This document shows positions 42,703 to 50,445 of a stretch of DNA of 64,000 nucleotides, piece after piece. Origin of the DNA: Mycolicibacterium celeriflavum (GTDB lineage: Bacteria; Actinomycetota; Actinomycetes; Mycobacteriales; Mycobacteriaceae); contig NZ_AP022591.1 in NCBI RefSeq assembly GCF_010731795.1, positions 1,488,001 to 1,552,000 of the forward strand, written 5' to 3'. The position numbers and the translations under genes are program-made. A model generated the notes under the pieces. That model was not told where the DNA came from, searched no databases, and was given only the letters and a program-made list of their open reading frames with translations. The number at the start of each line of letters is the position of its first letter. The first letter of the stretch is position 1.

Positions 42703-43485
42703 TCAGGCGATGACGCAGCCGCCGGTCTCGACGGGCTGGCTCGCGCCGACACCTTCGAGCATCAGCGCGTAGATCTGCTTGGCGGTGAGCACGAACCCGG
42801 TGTCGGGCTCGTCGACCGCCGCCCCGAAGCTGATGCCGAGCACGCGCCGGTCGAGGCCGAGCAGCGGTCCGCCGGATTCGCCCTGCCGGATAGCGCCCCG
42901 GATGACGTACACCTCGCGCTTCAACGTCGTGGTGCGGTAGATGTCCGGTCCCTGAAGCTCGATGACCTCGCGAATCCTCGCAGGCGTGGCCGTGAACGGC
43001 CCACCACCCGGGTATCCCAGCACCACGGCGTCGGTGCCGGTGATGGCGGGTTTGTCGGCGAATGCCAGCGGCGGCGCGTGCAAGTCGGGCACGTCGAGCA
43101 CCGCGATGTCCATATAGGGGTCGAAAACCACCACGGTGGCGGGCTGCTCCCGGTCGCCGACCCAGACGCTGACGGTGCCCGCGCCGGCGACGGCGTGCGC
43201 GGCCGACATCACCTTGTTGGGCGCGATGACGACTCCGCTGCCCGCCAGCGTCTTCTGGCACGACGGCGCCAGGGTTTGAATCCTGACCACGCTGCGCGCA
43301 GCGTCGGCGACGACCGCGTTGTCGGCCAGCGTGGCGTCGGGTGCGGCGACCGAGACGATCGGGACGGCATCGGTCGGTTCGGCGTCGACGGCGACGTCCA
43401 GGGATTGTGTGAACTTGCCGCAGCCAGGCACGCCGATCGACAGGGCGGTCGCGAGCAGGCAGACCGCAAGTCTTCTCGGCCTCAT
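42703..43485 (-). CDS. Trypsin-like serine protease lipoprotein
   Basis: A 260-residue secreted protease. The signal peptide ends in GVPGC (Cys22), giving a lipoprotein. The chymotrypsin-fold domain has a full triad: His in MSAAHAV, Asp in DPYMDIAVLDV and Ser in RQGESGGPLLG, resembling the catalytic domain of MarP (Rv3671c) without its membrane helices. The ATG at 43485 gives a normal signal peptide; the longer frame is unneeded. It lies inside the catabolic cluster yet seems unrelated, perhaps acting on cell-envelope proteins. Confidence 0.82.
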   Translation of the reverse strand: MRPRRLAVCLLATALSIGVPGCGKFTQSLDVAVDAEPTDAVPIVSVAAPDATLADNAVVADAARSVVRIQTLAPSCQKTLAGSGVVIAPNKVMSAAHAVAGAGTVSVWVGDREQPATVVVFDPYMDIAVLDVPDLHAPPLAFADKPAITGTDAVVLGYPGGGPFTATPARIREVIELQGPDIYRTTTLKREVYVIRGAIRQGESGGPLLGLDRRVLGISFGAAVDEPDTGFVLTAKQIYALMLEGVGASQPVETGGCVIA

Positions 43486-43524
43486 GGCGGAAACGATAGC
43501 CGCCCGGCATCGCGACAAGGGCAG

Positions 43525-43716
43525 TCAGTCGACCATTCGCAATGCCGCGACGGGGCACTGTGTCACAGCCTGCTGCATCCGGTCGCGGTCGGATTCGGGC
43601 CGGTCCGGCTCGTGAATCAACACGACGCCGTCATCGCCGACCTCGAACACCTCCTCGGCGATCGATTCGCAGATTCCATGTCCGGTGCACTTGTCGAGGT
43701 CGACCGCGACACGCAT
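43525..43716 (-). CDS. Ferredoxin, [3Fe-4S] P450-type
   Basis: A 63-residue ferredoxin. Three cluster cysteines are visible: CTGHGIC (CxxHxxC-like spacing, with His in place of the second Cys of a 4Fe cluster) and the late CPVAAL. Such [3Fe-4S] proteins donate electrons to mycobacterial P450s. The ATG at 43716 follows GGGGAG at ideal spacing; the GTG two codons upstream would be too close. It lies 10 bases after the P450 gene on the same strand, so the two form a pair. Confidence 0.9.
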   Translation of the reverse strand: MRVAVDLDKCTGHGICESIAEEVFEVGDDGVVLIHEPDRPESDRDRMQQAVTQCPVAALRMVD

Positions 43717-43726
43717 GCTCACTCCC

Positions 43727-44968
43727 CTAACGAACGACGGCGGGCAGCCGTTTGACGCCGTGCACGAAGCTGCTGTACAGCAGGTCGGGCTCGGAGAACT
43801 CGATGGTTTTCAGCCGAGTCAGCAACTCATGGAAGAGGTTTCGAAGTTCCGCTTTGGCCAGCTGACTGCCCAGGCAGTAATGCGGGCCACCGCCGCCGAA
43901 TCCCAGGTGCGGGTTGGGCGAACGGGTGAGGTCGAATGTGTCGGGAGCATCGAACACGGCCTCGTCCCGGTTCGCGGAGCAGTAGAACAGGCCGACCTTG
44001 TCGCCGGCCGCGACCGGATGACCGTTGATCTCGGTGTCCTCGGTGACAAAGCGGGCGAACTGCAGCACCGGCGACGACCAGCGGACGAATTCCTCGATCG
44101 CCGAACCGATCCGACCGTCGAAGTCAGCCATCAACCAGTCGCGCTGTTCGGGGTGTTCGACCAGGGCCATCATCGCATGCGTCGTCGCCTGCTTGGTGGT
44201 GTCGTTACCTGCCGAGGCGAGCAGGATCAGGAAGGCGCCGATCTCTTCGTCGGTCAGCCGGTGACCGTCGACCTCGGCGTCGACGATGCTGGTCATCAGG
44301 TCGTCGCCGGGGTGGGTGCGCCGGAACTTCGCCAGTTCGACGCCGGTGTTCGACAGCAGCGCGATCTGTGCGACGGGGTCGGCCAGGCGTTCGTCCTCGG
44401 TGGCGTACTCGTCGTCGCTCATGCCGAACAGCTTCTCTGCGGCATAGGCGACGGCGGGCTGGTCGGCGCTGGGTACGCCGAGCATGTCCATGATCGTCAG
44501 CATCGGCAGCTTTGCCGAACACGCCGACACGAACTCGACTTCGCCCGCACCGACGAGGTTTTCGACGATGGTGACCCCGTTCTTGTGGATCTGTTCCTCG
44601 ATCAGGCGGATGTTGCGCGGGGTGAACGCCGAACTGATCAGCCGGCGGTACACGGTGTGCTGCGGCGGATCCATGGTCAGAAAGAAGGAGGCGAATCGCT
44701 GGATCTCGGCGGGCATCGGATTCAGCGCCACCCCCTGCGCGGAGGTGAACAGTTCGGGATGCTGGCTGACGTAGACGATGTCGGCGCGCCGCGTCAACGC
44801 CCAGAATCCGGGCTCCTCGATCGGGAACATCGACGGCAACGGCGGGTGCCAGGTCAACCCGTCGGCAGCACGCAACCGCGCGAACGTCTCGTCGCGAACG
44901 GCGAACGGCCGGCTCCAGAACTCCTCCGACGTGATGTCGACCGCGCTGTGTTCACGGGCTGATGTCAC
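43727..44968 (-). CDS. Cytochrome P450
   Basis: A 413-residue P450: heme loop FGGGGPHYCLGSQLAK, I-helix ASAGNDTTKQA with the acid-Thr pair, and a normal ExxR region (IEEFVRWSS). The layout resembles CYP125/142/124-type mycobacterial P450s that oxidise steroid or branched-chain ends, but I cannot assign the family. The downstream ferredoxin should reduce it. The GTG start is 10 bases from dyad copy 5, beyond which a TetR gene reads the other way. Confidence 0.9.
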   Translation of the reverse strand: MTSAREHSAVDITSEEFWSRPFAVRDETFARLRAADGLTWHPPLPSMFPIEEPGFWALTRRADIVYVSQHPELFTSAQGVALNPMPAEIQRFASFFLTMDPPQHTVYRRLISSAFTPRNIRLIEEQIHKNGVTIVENLVGAGEVEFVSACSAKLPMLTIMDMLGVPSADQPAVAYAAEKLFGMSDDEYATEDERLADPVAQIALLSNTGVELAKFRRTHPGDDLMTSIVDAEVDGHRLTDEEIGAFLILLASAGNDTTKQATTHAMMALVEHPEQRDWLMADFDGRIGSAIEEFVRWSSPVLQFARFVTEDTEINGHPVAAGDKVGLFYCSANRDEAVFDAPDTFDLTRSPNPHLGFGGGGPHYCLGSQLAKAELRNLFHELLTRLKTIEFSEPDLLYSSFVHGVKRLPAVVR

Positions 44969-44977
44969 CGAATTAGC

Positions 44978-45004
44978 GTGACACTTCCTCGAAAATTTGT
45001 AAAG
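44978..45004 (+). promoter_or_regulatory. Dyad/promoter copy 5 (GTGACA-N14-TGTAAAG)
   Basis: Half-sites at 44978-44983 and 44998-45004 between a P450 gene and a TetR gene. To the right, TAAAGC (45000-45005) ends seven bases before a GTG at 45013, which would make the TetR mRNA leaderless with that start. Confidence 0.7.
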
Positions 45005-45006
45005 CT

Positions 45007-45543
45007 ATGACGGTGCCGGTAACCGACGCGGACTCTTCGACGCGGGAACGCATCCTGGCCGCGACCGCGGAGGTGCTCGGCCGCCACGGCATGACCAAGC
45101 TCAGCCTCTCCGAAGTTGCCCTGCAGGCGCAGGTTTCGCGGCCCACGCTTTACCGCTGGTTTGCCTGCAAGCGTGACCTGCTCGACGCGTTCGTGGTCTG
45201 GGAGCGCCAGTACTACGAACGCGCGGTCATTGTGGCGACCGCGCACCTGCCGCCGGGTGAACGACTCGACGCGGCGCTGCGGGTGATCGTCGAATACCAG
45301 CAGTCCTATCCGGGGCTGCGCATGATCGACATCGAACCCGAACAGGTCATCAAGCGACTCGCCCGCGTCATCCCGTTGATGCGGCAGCGGCTGGAACGGC
45401 TCTCGACCGGTCCCGACCCGGCACTCGCCGTGTCGACGGCGGTGCGCGTCGCGGTGTCGCACTATCTGGTGCGCAGTGACGATGACGACGACTTCCTCGC
45501 GCAACTGCGCCATGCCGCGCGGGTCAAGCATCACGCGCCTTGA
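45007..45543 (+). CDS. TetR-family regulator (paralogue 1)
   Basis: A 178-residue TetR protein (176 if the GTG at 45013 is used, which fits a leaderless transcript). The N-terminal HTH reads TKLSLSEVALQAQVSRPTLY...RWFACKRDLL, almost identical to the second TetR 2.8 kb away, including the whole recognition helix. The C-terminal ligand domain is more divergent but colinear. It probably controls the dyad at its own promoter and the other six copies. The 3' end overlaps the convergent CoA-transferase gene by 20 bases. Confidence 0.88.
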   Translation: MTVPVTDADSSTRERILAATAEVLGRHGMTKLSLSEVALQAQVSRPTLYRWFACKRDLLDAFVVWERQYYERAVIVATAHLPPGERLDAALRVIVEYQQSYPGLRMIDIEPEQVIKRLARVIPLMRQRLERLSTGPDPALAVSTAVRVAVSHYLVRSDDDDDFLAQLRHAARVKHHAP

Positions 45544-46690
45544 GTTCAGCCAGAATTTCGTCGGTGTGCTGTCCGAGCTTCGGTGCGGCCGACCGCGGCT
45601 CCCATGGGGTGCCGTGGAAGTCGGCCGGTGTGGCGACCATCGGTGTACTGCCGTCGCCGTCGGGCACGTACACCACCCCGCCGGCGGCGTGGAACTGCTC
45701 GTCGCCGACCACGTCTTCCAGCGTGTTGATCGGCGACCAGAACAAGTCCGGTTCGGCGGCAAAGGTTTCGGACCACTCGTCGAGCGGCTTGGTCGCGAAT
45801 ACCTCGTCGAGTGCGGCGATCAGTTCAACGGCGTTGGCGGCGCGGGCCTGCGGGGTGTCGAAGCGCGGATCGGTCAGCCACTCGGGCCGTCCGACAGCGC
45901 GGCACAGCGGCGGCCAGTGCCGGCCCGCCTGCAGACCCACGATCCAGAACCGGCGCCCGTCGGCGGCCACGTAGTTGTTCATGCACGGGTTGCCCATGGT
46001 TTCGCGCTGACCGATCGCGATGGTGTTTCCGGTGAGCAGGAACGTGTTCAGGTCGAAGCTGACGGTGTAGGCCCCCTGGCGGTACAGCGACGTGCTGACC
46101 AGCTGCCCCGCGCCGGTGCGGGCGCGGGCGACCAGCGCCGCACACACCGCCCCGGCGAGCGTCATGCCCGCCATGTGGTCGCCCATCCCACCGCGTTGGA
46201 AGGGTGGCGTGTCACCGGGACGGGTGAGCAGATGCGCCAGTCCCGACCGCGCCCAGAACGCCGCGACGTCGTAGGCGGCCCTGTCGGCATCCGGCCCAAT
46301 CTCGCCGTAACCGGTGATCAGCCCGTAGACCAGCCGCGGATTGGCCGCCGTCACCGCCGCGAAGTCCAGCCCGATGCGCTTCAGCGTCGCGGGCCGCACG
46401 TTGGTCAGGAAAACGTCTGCGTCAGCGGGTAATTCGCGAACGGCCGCGGCACCGGCGGCCGACGTCAGCTCGAGCACGATGCTGCGCTTGCCGCGGTTGT
46501 CCATCTCGAACGGCGGGTTCGATTCGCCGTCGACGCCCAGCATCCGACCGAACATCCGGCCAGGGTCACCTGCCGGGGGTTCGATCTTGACGACGTCAGC
46601 ACCCCAGTCGGCGAGTATTCCCCCGGCGGCTGGTCCGGCCACCCACACGCCGAGTTCGACGACCCGCACGCCCTCCAGTGGACCTGCCAT
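45524..46690 (-). CDS. CaiB/BaiF-family (class III) CoA-transferase
   Basis: A 388-residue family III CoA-transferase. VVELGVWVAGPAAGGILADWGADVVKIEPP opens the Rossmann-like part in two recognisable pieces (VVELG; GADVVKIE), and the catalytic Asp lies in GGMGDHMAG. Such enzymes move CoA between acids. In the cluster it may activate the hydroxy acid released from the lactone. The ATG at 46690 follows GAAGGTG. It shares dyad copy 6 with the divergent kinase gene. Confidence 0.88.
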   Translation of the reverse strand: MAGPLEGVRVVELGVWVAGPAAGGILADWGADVVKIEPPAGDPGRMFGRMLGVDGESNPPFEMDNRGKRSIVLELTSAAGAAAVRELPADADVFLTNVRPATLKRIGLDFAAVTAANPRLVYGLITGYGEIGPDADRAAYDVAAFWARSGLAHLLTRPGDTPPFQRGGMGDHMAGMTLAGAVCAALVARARTGAGQLVSTSLYRQGAYTVSFDLNTFLLTGNTIAIGQRETMGNPCMNNYVAADGRRFWIVGLQAGRHWPPLCRAVGRPEWLTDPRFDTPQARAANAVELIAALDEVFATKPLDEWSETFAAEPDLFWSPINTLEDVVGDEQFHAAGGVVYVPDGDGSTPMVATPADFHGTPWEPRSAAPKLGQHTDEILAELKARDA

Positions 46691-46700
46691 CGACACCTTC

Positions 46701-46727
46701 TTTACATTCAAGCGGCGATTTGTAAAC
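46701..46727 (+). promoter_or_regulatory. Dyad/promoter copy 6 (TTTACA-N14-TGTAAA), fully palindromic half-sites
   Basis: TTTACA (46701-46706) and TGTAAA (46721-46726) are exact inverse complements 14 bases apart. To the right, TAAACT (46723-46728) is a full -10 match ending six bases before the GTG at 46735. To the left, the CoA-transferase starts 11 bases away. Confidence 0.75.
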
Positions 46728-46734
46728 TGGCGTG

Positions 46735-47838
46735 GTGAAGAACGCCCCGCCGGCCGTGGGCCTGGCAGCACATCTGGGCCGCGGGATACAACGTATCGCC
46801 ACCGACGCCGCCATCGGTCGTCGGCGATCACTTCCGCGATCCGTGTCCGAACTCGACGAGCCCGCCATGTCGCGGATCATCGGACGTCGCGTCACGTCGG
46901 TGTCGGTGCTGGGCGGTGACGCCGGCACGTCGTCGCGCGCCCGGCTCGCCCTGGTCGGTGACGACGTCCCGTCGACGGTGTTCGTCAAAATGGCCGCCGA
47001 GACGGTCGCCACCCGCCTGATGGGCGAGATGGGTCGACTGGGGGCGACCGAGACACGCTTCTACCGCGAGTTGTCCCCGCGGCTGACCGGAGTTCCGGTC
47101 TACTACGGCTCGGCGTTCGACTCGATGACCGGGCGTTACGTGCTCGTGCTGGAAGACCTGTCCGCCGACGAATGCGAGTTCCCCGACACCCTTCATCCGA
47201 TCGGTGCCGACCGGGCGGCGAAGATCGTCGAACTCCTGGCCAGGCTGCACGCGAGGTTCTGGGGCCGCGTCCCCGCCTGGCTGTATACCGCGTCCGGGGA
47301 CACCGCGTCGTTGCTCACGGGGTCGCTGCTGAAGACGTCGGCGCGCCGCCTCGCCGAACGGATCGACATCGACGTCGCCGCCGGTCGCTTCATCGACGAC
47401 AACTACCGCGCCGTCGCCCGTCTCATCGACGAACCGCCCCACACCGTCATGCACGGCGACGCCCACCCGGGCAACGTTTACTTCCGAAACGGCGCGGCCG
47501 GGCTGTTCGACTGGCAGGCGGTGCGGCGCGGCCATCCCGGCAGGGAACTGGCCTACACGCTGGTCACGAGCATGACGCCCGACGACCGCCGCGCACACCA
47601 GGGTGAATTGCTCGACCTGTACCGCCAGGCGCTCGCCGCCTCCGGTGGGCCGCCCCTCGACCGCGATGAACTCTGGCATCGCTACTGCCAAGGGGCGCTC
47701 TACGCCTATGTCGCCGCGCTGATCACCGCCGGAATTGGCGGAATGCAGGCCGAGGACATCGCGCTCGAAGGCCTGCGCCGGAGCGTGGCGGCGCTACAAG
47801 ATCTCGACACTGTCGCCGTCCTGCAGAAGTCCATGTGA
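46735..47838 (+). CDS. APH-fold small-molecule kinase (ecdysteroid-kinase/ACAD10-kinase-like)
   Basis: A 367-residue aminoglycoside-phosphotransferase-fold kinase. The nucleotide-site VFVKMAAE, the hinge YVLVLEDLSA, the catalytic loop VMHGDAHPGNVYF (Asp, Asn) and the metal-binding LFDWQ (in place of DFD/DWE) are visible. Relatives include the kinase part of ACAD10/11 and LvaA, which phosphorylate 4-hydroxyacyl-CoA for beta-oxidation. With lactonase, CoA-transferase and ACAD in the same regulon, a 4-hydroxy-acid role is attractive but inferred. The GTG at 46735 is favoured by its -10; a GTG at 46732 is possible. Confidence 0.78.
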   Translation: MKNAPPAVGLAAHLGRGIQRIATDAAIGRRRSLPRSVSELDEPAMSRIIGRRVTSVSVLGGDAGTSSRARLALVGDDVPSTVFVKMAAETVATRLMGEMGRLGATETRFYRELSPRLTGVPVYYGSAFDSMTGRYVLVLEDLSADECEFPDTLHPIGADRAAKIVELLARLHARFWGRVPAWLYTASGDTASLLTGSLLKTSARRLAERIDIDVAAGRFIDDNYRAVARLIDEPPHTVMHGDAHPGNVYFRNGAAGLFDWQAVRRGHPGRELAYTLVTSMTPDDRRAHQGELLDLYRQALAASGGPPLDRDELWHRYCQGALYAYVAALITAGIGGMQAEDIALEGLRRSVAALQDLDTVAVLQKSM

Positions 47839-47859
47839 GGAAGGATCTACGATCGGCAC

Positions 47860-48405
47860 GTGAACGAACCGCTGCGCGACACATCCGGAATCGAGGACAC
47901 CTCGACGCGGCACCGGATCCTCGTCGCCACAGCGGAGGTGCTGGCCCGCAGCGGACAGACCAAGCTCAGCCTCTCGGAGGTTGCCTTGCAGGCGGGGGTG
48001 TCCCGGCCCACGCTCTACCGCTGGTTCGCGTCCAAGGGTGAACTGCTCGACGCGTTCGGCGTCTACGAGCGCGACCTGTTCGACAACGGCATCAGCAAGG
48101 CGACCGCCGGTCTGCGCGGCACCGAGAAACTGGACGCCGCCCTTCGGTTCATCGTCGACTACCAGCACTCGTATTCGGGTGTGCGGTTGGTCGACATCGA
48201 ACCCGAGGTCGTCATCGCTCAACTGACGAAGATCATCCCCGTGATGCGCGCACGGCTGCAGAAACTGCTGAGTGGTCCGAACGGAGCGGTCAAGGCGGCG
48301 ACCGCAATTCGCGTCGCGATCTCGCACTACATCGTGCGCAGCGACGACGACGATCAGTTCCTCGCCCAGCTACGGCACGCCGCCGGACTCAAGCCGCAGG
48401 GCTGA
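47860..48405 (+). CDS. TetR-family regulator (paralogue 2)
   Basis: A 181-residue TetR protein starting with GTG after GAGGAAGGA. Its HTH (TKLSLSEVALQAGVSRPTLY) and following RWFASKGELLDAF differ from paralogue 1 at very few positions, and the C-terminal domains align end to end (YQHSYSGVRLVDIEPE against YQQSYPGLRMIDIEPE). It follows the kinase gene by 21 bases, so it may be co-transcribed with it. It probably binds the same dyad; different ligands could explain why both copies are kept. Confidence 0.88.
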   Translation: MNEPLRDTSGIEDTSTRHRILVATAEVLARSGQTKLSLSEVALQAGVSRPTLYRWFASKGELLDAFGVYERDLFDNGISKATAGLRGTEKLDAALRFIVDYQHSYSGVRLVDIEPEVVIAQLTKIIPVMRARLQKLLSGPNGAVKAATAIRVAISHYIVRSDDDDQFLAQLRHAAGLKPQG

Positions 48406-48425
48406 TTCTCGGCTCCGCCGAAAGG

Positions 48426-48452
48426 CTGACACTCGCGCAAAAATTTGTAAAG
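48426..48452 (+). promoter_or_regulatory. Dyad/promoter copy 7 (CTGACA-N14-TGTAAAG)
   Basis: Half-sites at 48426-48431 and 48446-48452. TAAAGC (48448-48453) ends seven bases before the ATG at 48461, and no ribosome site is seen, so the aldehyde dehydrogenase mRNA is probably leaderless. Confidence 0.7.
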
Positions 48453-48460
48453 CTGTCCGC

Positions 48461-49957
48461 ATGACCCAGGTACAGACTGACAGCGGTGTGTTGGCCGGCG
48501 ACGAGCGGATGTTGATCGACGGCGAGTTGCAGACCACCGCCAGCGGAGCGACGTTCGAGGTGATCCATCCGGCCAGCGAGGAGGTCGCGGGCCGGGCCAC
48601 CGACGGAACGGTCGAGGACATGGCGCGCGCGGTCGGCGCGGCGCGGCGCGCGTTCGACGAGACCGACTGGTCGCGTGATCTGGAGTTCCGTTACCACTGC
48701 CTGACCCAGCTGCACGACGCCCTCGAGCGGAACAAGGAGAGGTTGCGCCGGGTCCTGATCACCGAGGTCGGCTGTCCGGTCTCGGTGACCGGCAGCCAGA
48801 TCGAGAGCCCGATCGAAGAGGTTAAGCACTGGGCCGAGCACGGACGCGCGTTCGACTATCTGGTCGACAACGGTGTGCACGACACCCCGCTGGGCCCGGC
48901 GCGGCGCAAGATCCACTACGAGCCCGTCGGCGTGGTCGGGGCGATCACGCCGTGGAATGTGCCGTTCTATCTCAACGTCGCCGAGACGGTGCCGGCGTTG
49001 ATGGCCGGCAACACCGTGGTGCTCAAGCCCGCGCAGCTGACGCCGTGGTCGGGCAGCGAGTACGGACGCATCGTGGCCGAGGAGACCGACATCCCCGCCG
49101 GCGTGTTCAACGTCGTGGTGTCGAATGCCAACGAGGTCGGCGCGGCGCTGTCGGCGGATCCGCGCGTCGACATGATCACGTTCACCGGGTCGACGGCGAC
49201 CGGGCGGGCGATCCTGGCAGCGGGTGCACCGACGGTGAAGAAGACGCTGCTGGAGCTGGGCGGCAAGTCCGCACACATCGTGCTCGACGACGCCGATTTC
49301 AATTCGGCGTTGCCGATGGCCGCGATGATGGCGTGCGTCATGAGTGGGCAGTCCTGCATCCTACCGAGCCGGATCTTGTTGCCGCGCAGCCGTTATGACG
49401 AAGGTGTCGAGGTCCTCAAGACGATGATGGAGGGCTTCCCGGTCGGCGACCCGTGGACGCCGGGCAACATGCAGGGCCCGCAGATCAGCGAGACCCAACG
49501 CCAGAAGGTGTTGGGTTTGATCAAGAGTGGCATCGACTCGGGTGCGCGGTTGGTCACCGGCGGCGGCATCCCGGAGAACCTACCGACCGGCTACTACACC
49601 CAGCCGACACTGCTGGCCGACGTCGACCCCAATTCGCAAGTGGCGCAGGAGGAGATCTTCGGCCCCGTACTCACGGTCACCCCGTACGACACCGACGACG
49701 AGGCCGTCGCGATCGCCAACAACACGATCTACGGCCTGTCCGGCGAGGTGAGCAGCGGCGACGTGGACCGCGCGTTCGCGGTGGCCTGCCGGATGCGCAC
49801 CGGCAACGTCACGATCAACGGCAAGAGCCACTTCGGCATCGCAAGCCCGTTCGGTGGCACCAAGCAGAGCGGTCTGGGATACCGCAACGGCGAAGAGGGT
49901 TACAAGGAGTACCTGGAAGCGAAGACCATCGGCATGCCGGACACGGTTGAACCGTGA
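48461..49957 (+). CDS. NAD(P)+-dependent aldehyde dehydrogenase
   Basis: A 498-residue ALDH with all main landmarks: GAITPWNVPF, FTGSTATGR, LELGGKSAH (general-base Glu) and the nucleophile in SGQSCILPSR. PFGGTKQSGLGYRNG closes the fold. It should oxidise an aldehyde of the pathway to its acid. The leaderless-type ATG follows dyad copy 7. The stop overlaps the next gene by four bases (GTGA). Confidence 0.9.
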   Translation: MTQVQTDSGVLAGDERMLIDGELQTTASGATFEVIHPASEEVAGRATDGTVEDMARAVGAARRAFDETDWSRDLEFRYHCLTQLHDALERNKERLRRVLITEVGCPVSVTGSQIESPIEEVKHWAEHGRAFDYLVDNGVHDTPLGPARRKIHYEPVGVVGAITPWNVPFYLNVAETVPALMAGNTVVLKPAQLTPWSGSEYGRIVAEETDIPAGVFNVVVSNANEVGAALSADPRVDMITFTGSTATGRAILAAGAPTVKKTLLELGGKSAHIVLDDADFNSALPMAAMMACVMSGQSCILPSRILLPRSRYDEGVEVLKTMMEGFPVGDPWTPGNMQGPQISETQRQKVLGLIKSGIDSGARLVTGGGIPENLPTGYYTQPTLLADVDPNSQVAQEEIFGPVLTVTPYDTDDEAVAIANNTIYGLSGEVSSGDVDRAFAVACRMRTGNVTINGKSHFGIASPFGGTKQSGLGYRNGEEGYKEYLEAKTIGMPDTVEP

Positions 49958-50373
49958 ATCAGGCCAAGAGTGACGAGGCCGAGATCGCTGCTCTGCTGTA
50001 CCGCTACGCCCGCGCCGTCGACACCAAGGACTGGGAGTTGTACCGCTCGGTGTTCACCGACGACGCGGTGATCGACTACTCGTCGGCGGGCGCCGTCGTG
50101 GGTAGCCGCGACGAGGTGGTCGACTGGTTCTCCGCGAATTTCGGCGTAATTCAGTGGAGCATGCACTACATCACCAACATCGAAGCCGAAATCCACGGCG
50201 ACGCAGCCAAAGTCAGGGCGATGTTCTACAACCCGATGCAGCTGCCCGGCACGACCGAGCCCAGTAGCTGCGGCGGCTACTACCACCACGAATTGGTGCG
50301 CACCTCAGACGGTTGGCGCAGCCGCAACCTGCGCGAGGAAAACGTCTGGTTCGTCAACGGCCCCGCTCAGTAA
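49954..50373 (+). CDS. SnoaL-like (NTF2-fold) protein
   Basis: A 139-residue SnoaL_4-type protein: EIAALLYRYARAVDTKDWEL with LYRSVFTDDAVIDYSSAG at the N-terminus, a central His in SMHYITNIEAEI, and GWRSRNLREENVWFVNG at the end. Members include scytalone-dehydratase-like dehydratases and isomerases. It is coupled to the aldehyde dehydrogenase gene. A strong hairpin follows its stop. Confidence 0.8.
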   Translation: MNQAKSDEAEIAALLYRYARAVDTKDWELYRSVFTDDAVIDYSSAGAVVGSRDEVVDWFSANFGVIQWSMHYITNIEAEIHGDAAKVRAMFYNPMQLPGTTEPSSCGGYYHHELVRTSDGWRSRNLREENVWFVNGPAQ

Positions 50374-50378
50374 CGCCC

Positions 50379-50431
50379 AGACAGACGTTTTGGCGGAAAA
50401 GTGCGGGCAAAACCCGCCAAAGCGTCGGTCT
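50379..50431. terminator. Two-way terminator hairpin between convergent genes
   Basis: Arms at 50379-50396 and 50414-50431 pair over 18 positions with one or two mismatches (cores GACG...TTTGGCGG and CCGCCAAA...CGTC), with T-runs and A-runs near the base of the loop. It lies between the SnoaL gene and the convergent TetR gene and can serve both. Confidence 0.65.
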
Positions 50432-50445
50432 CGACGCGGAACCGC

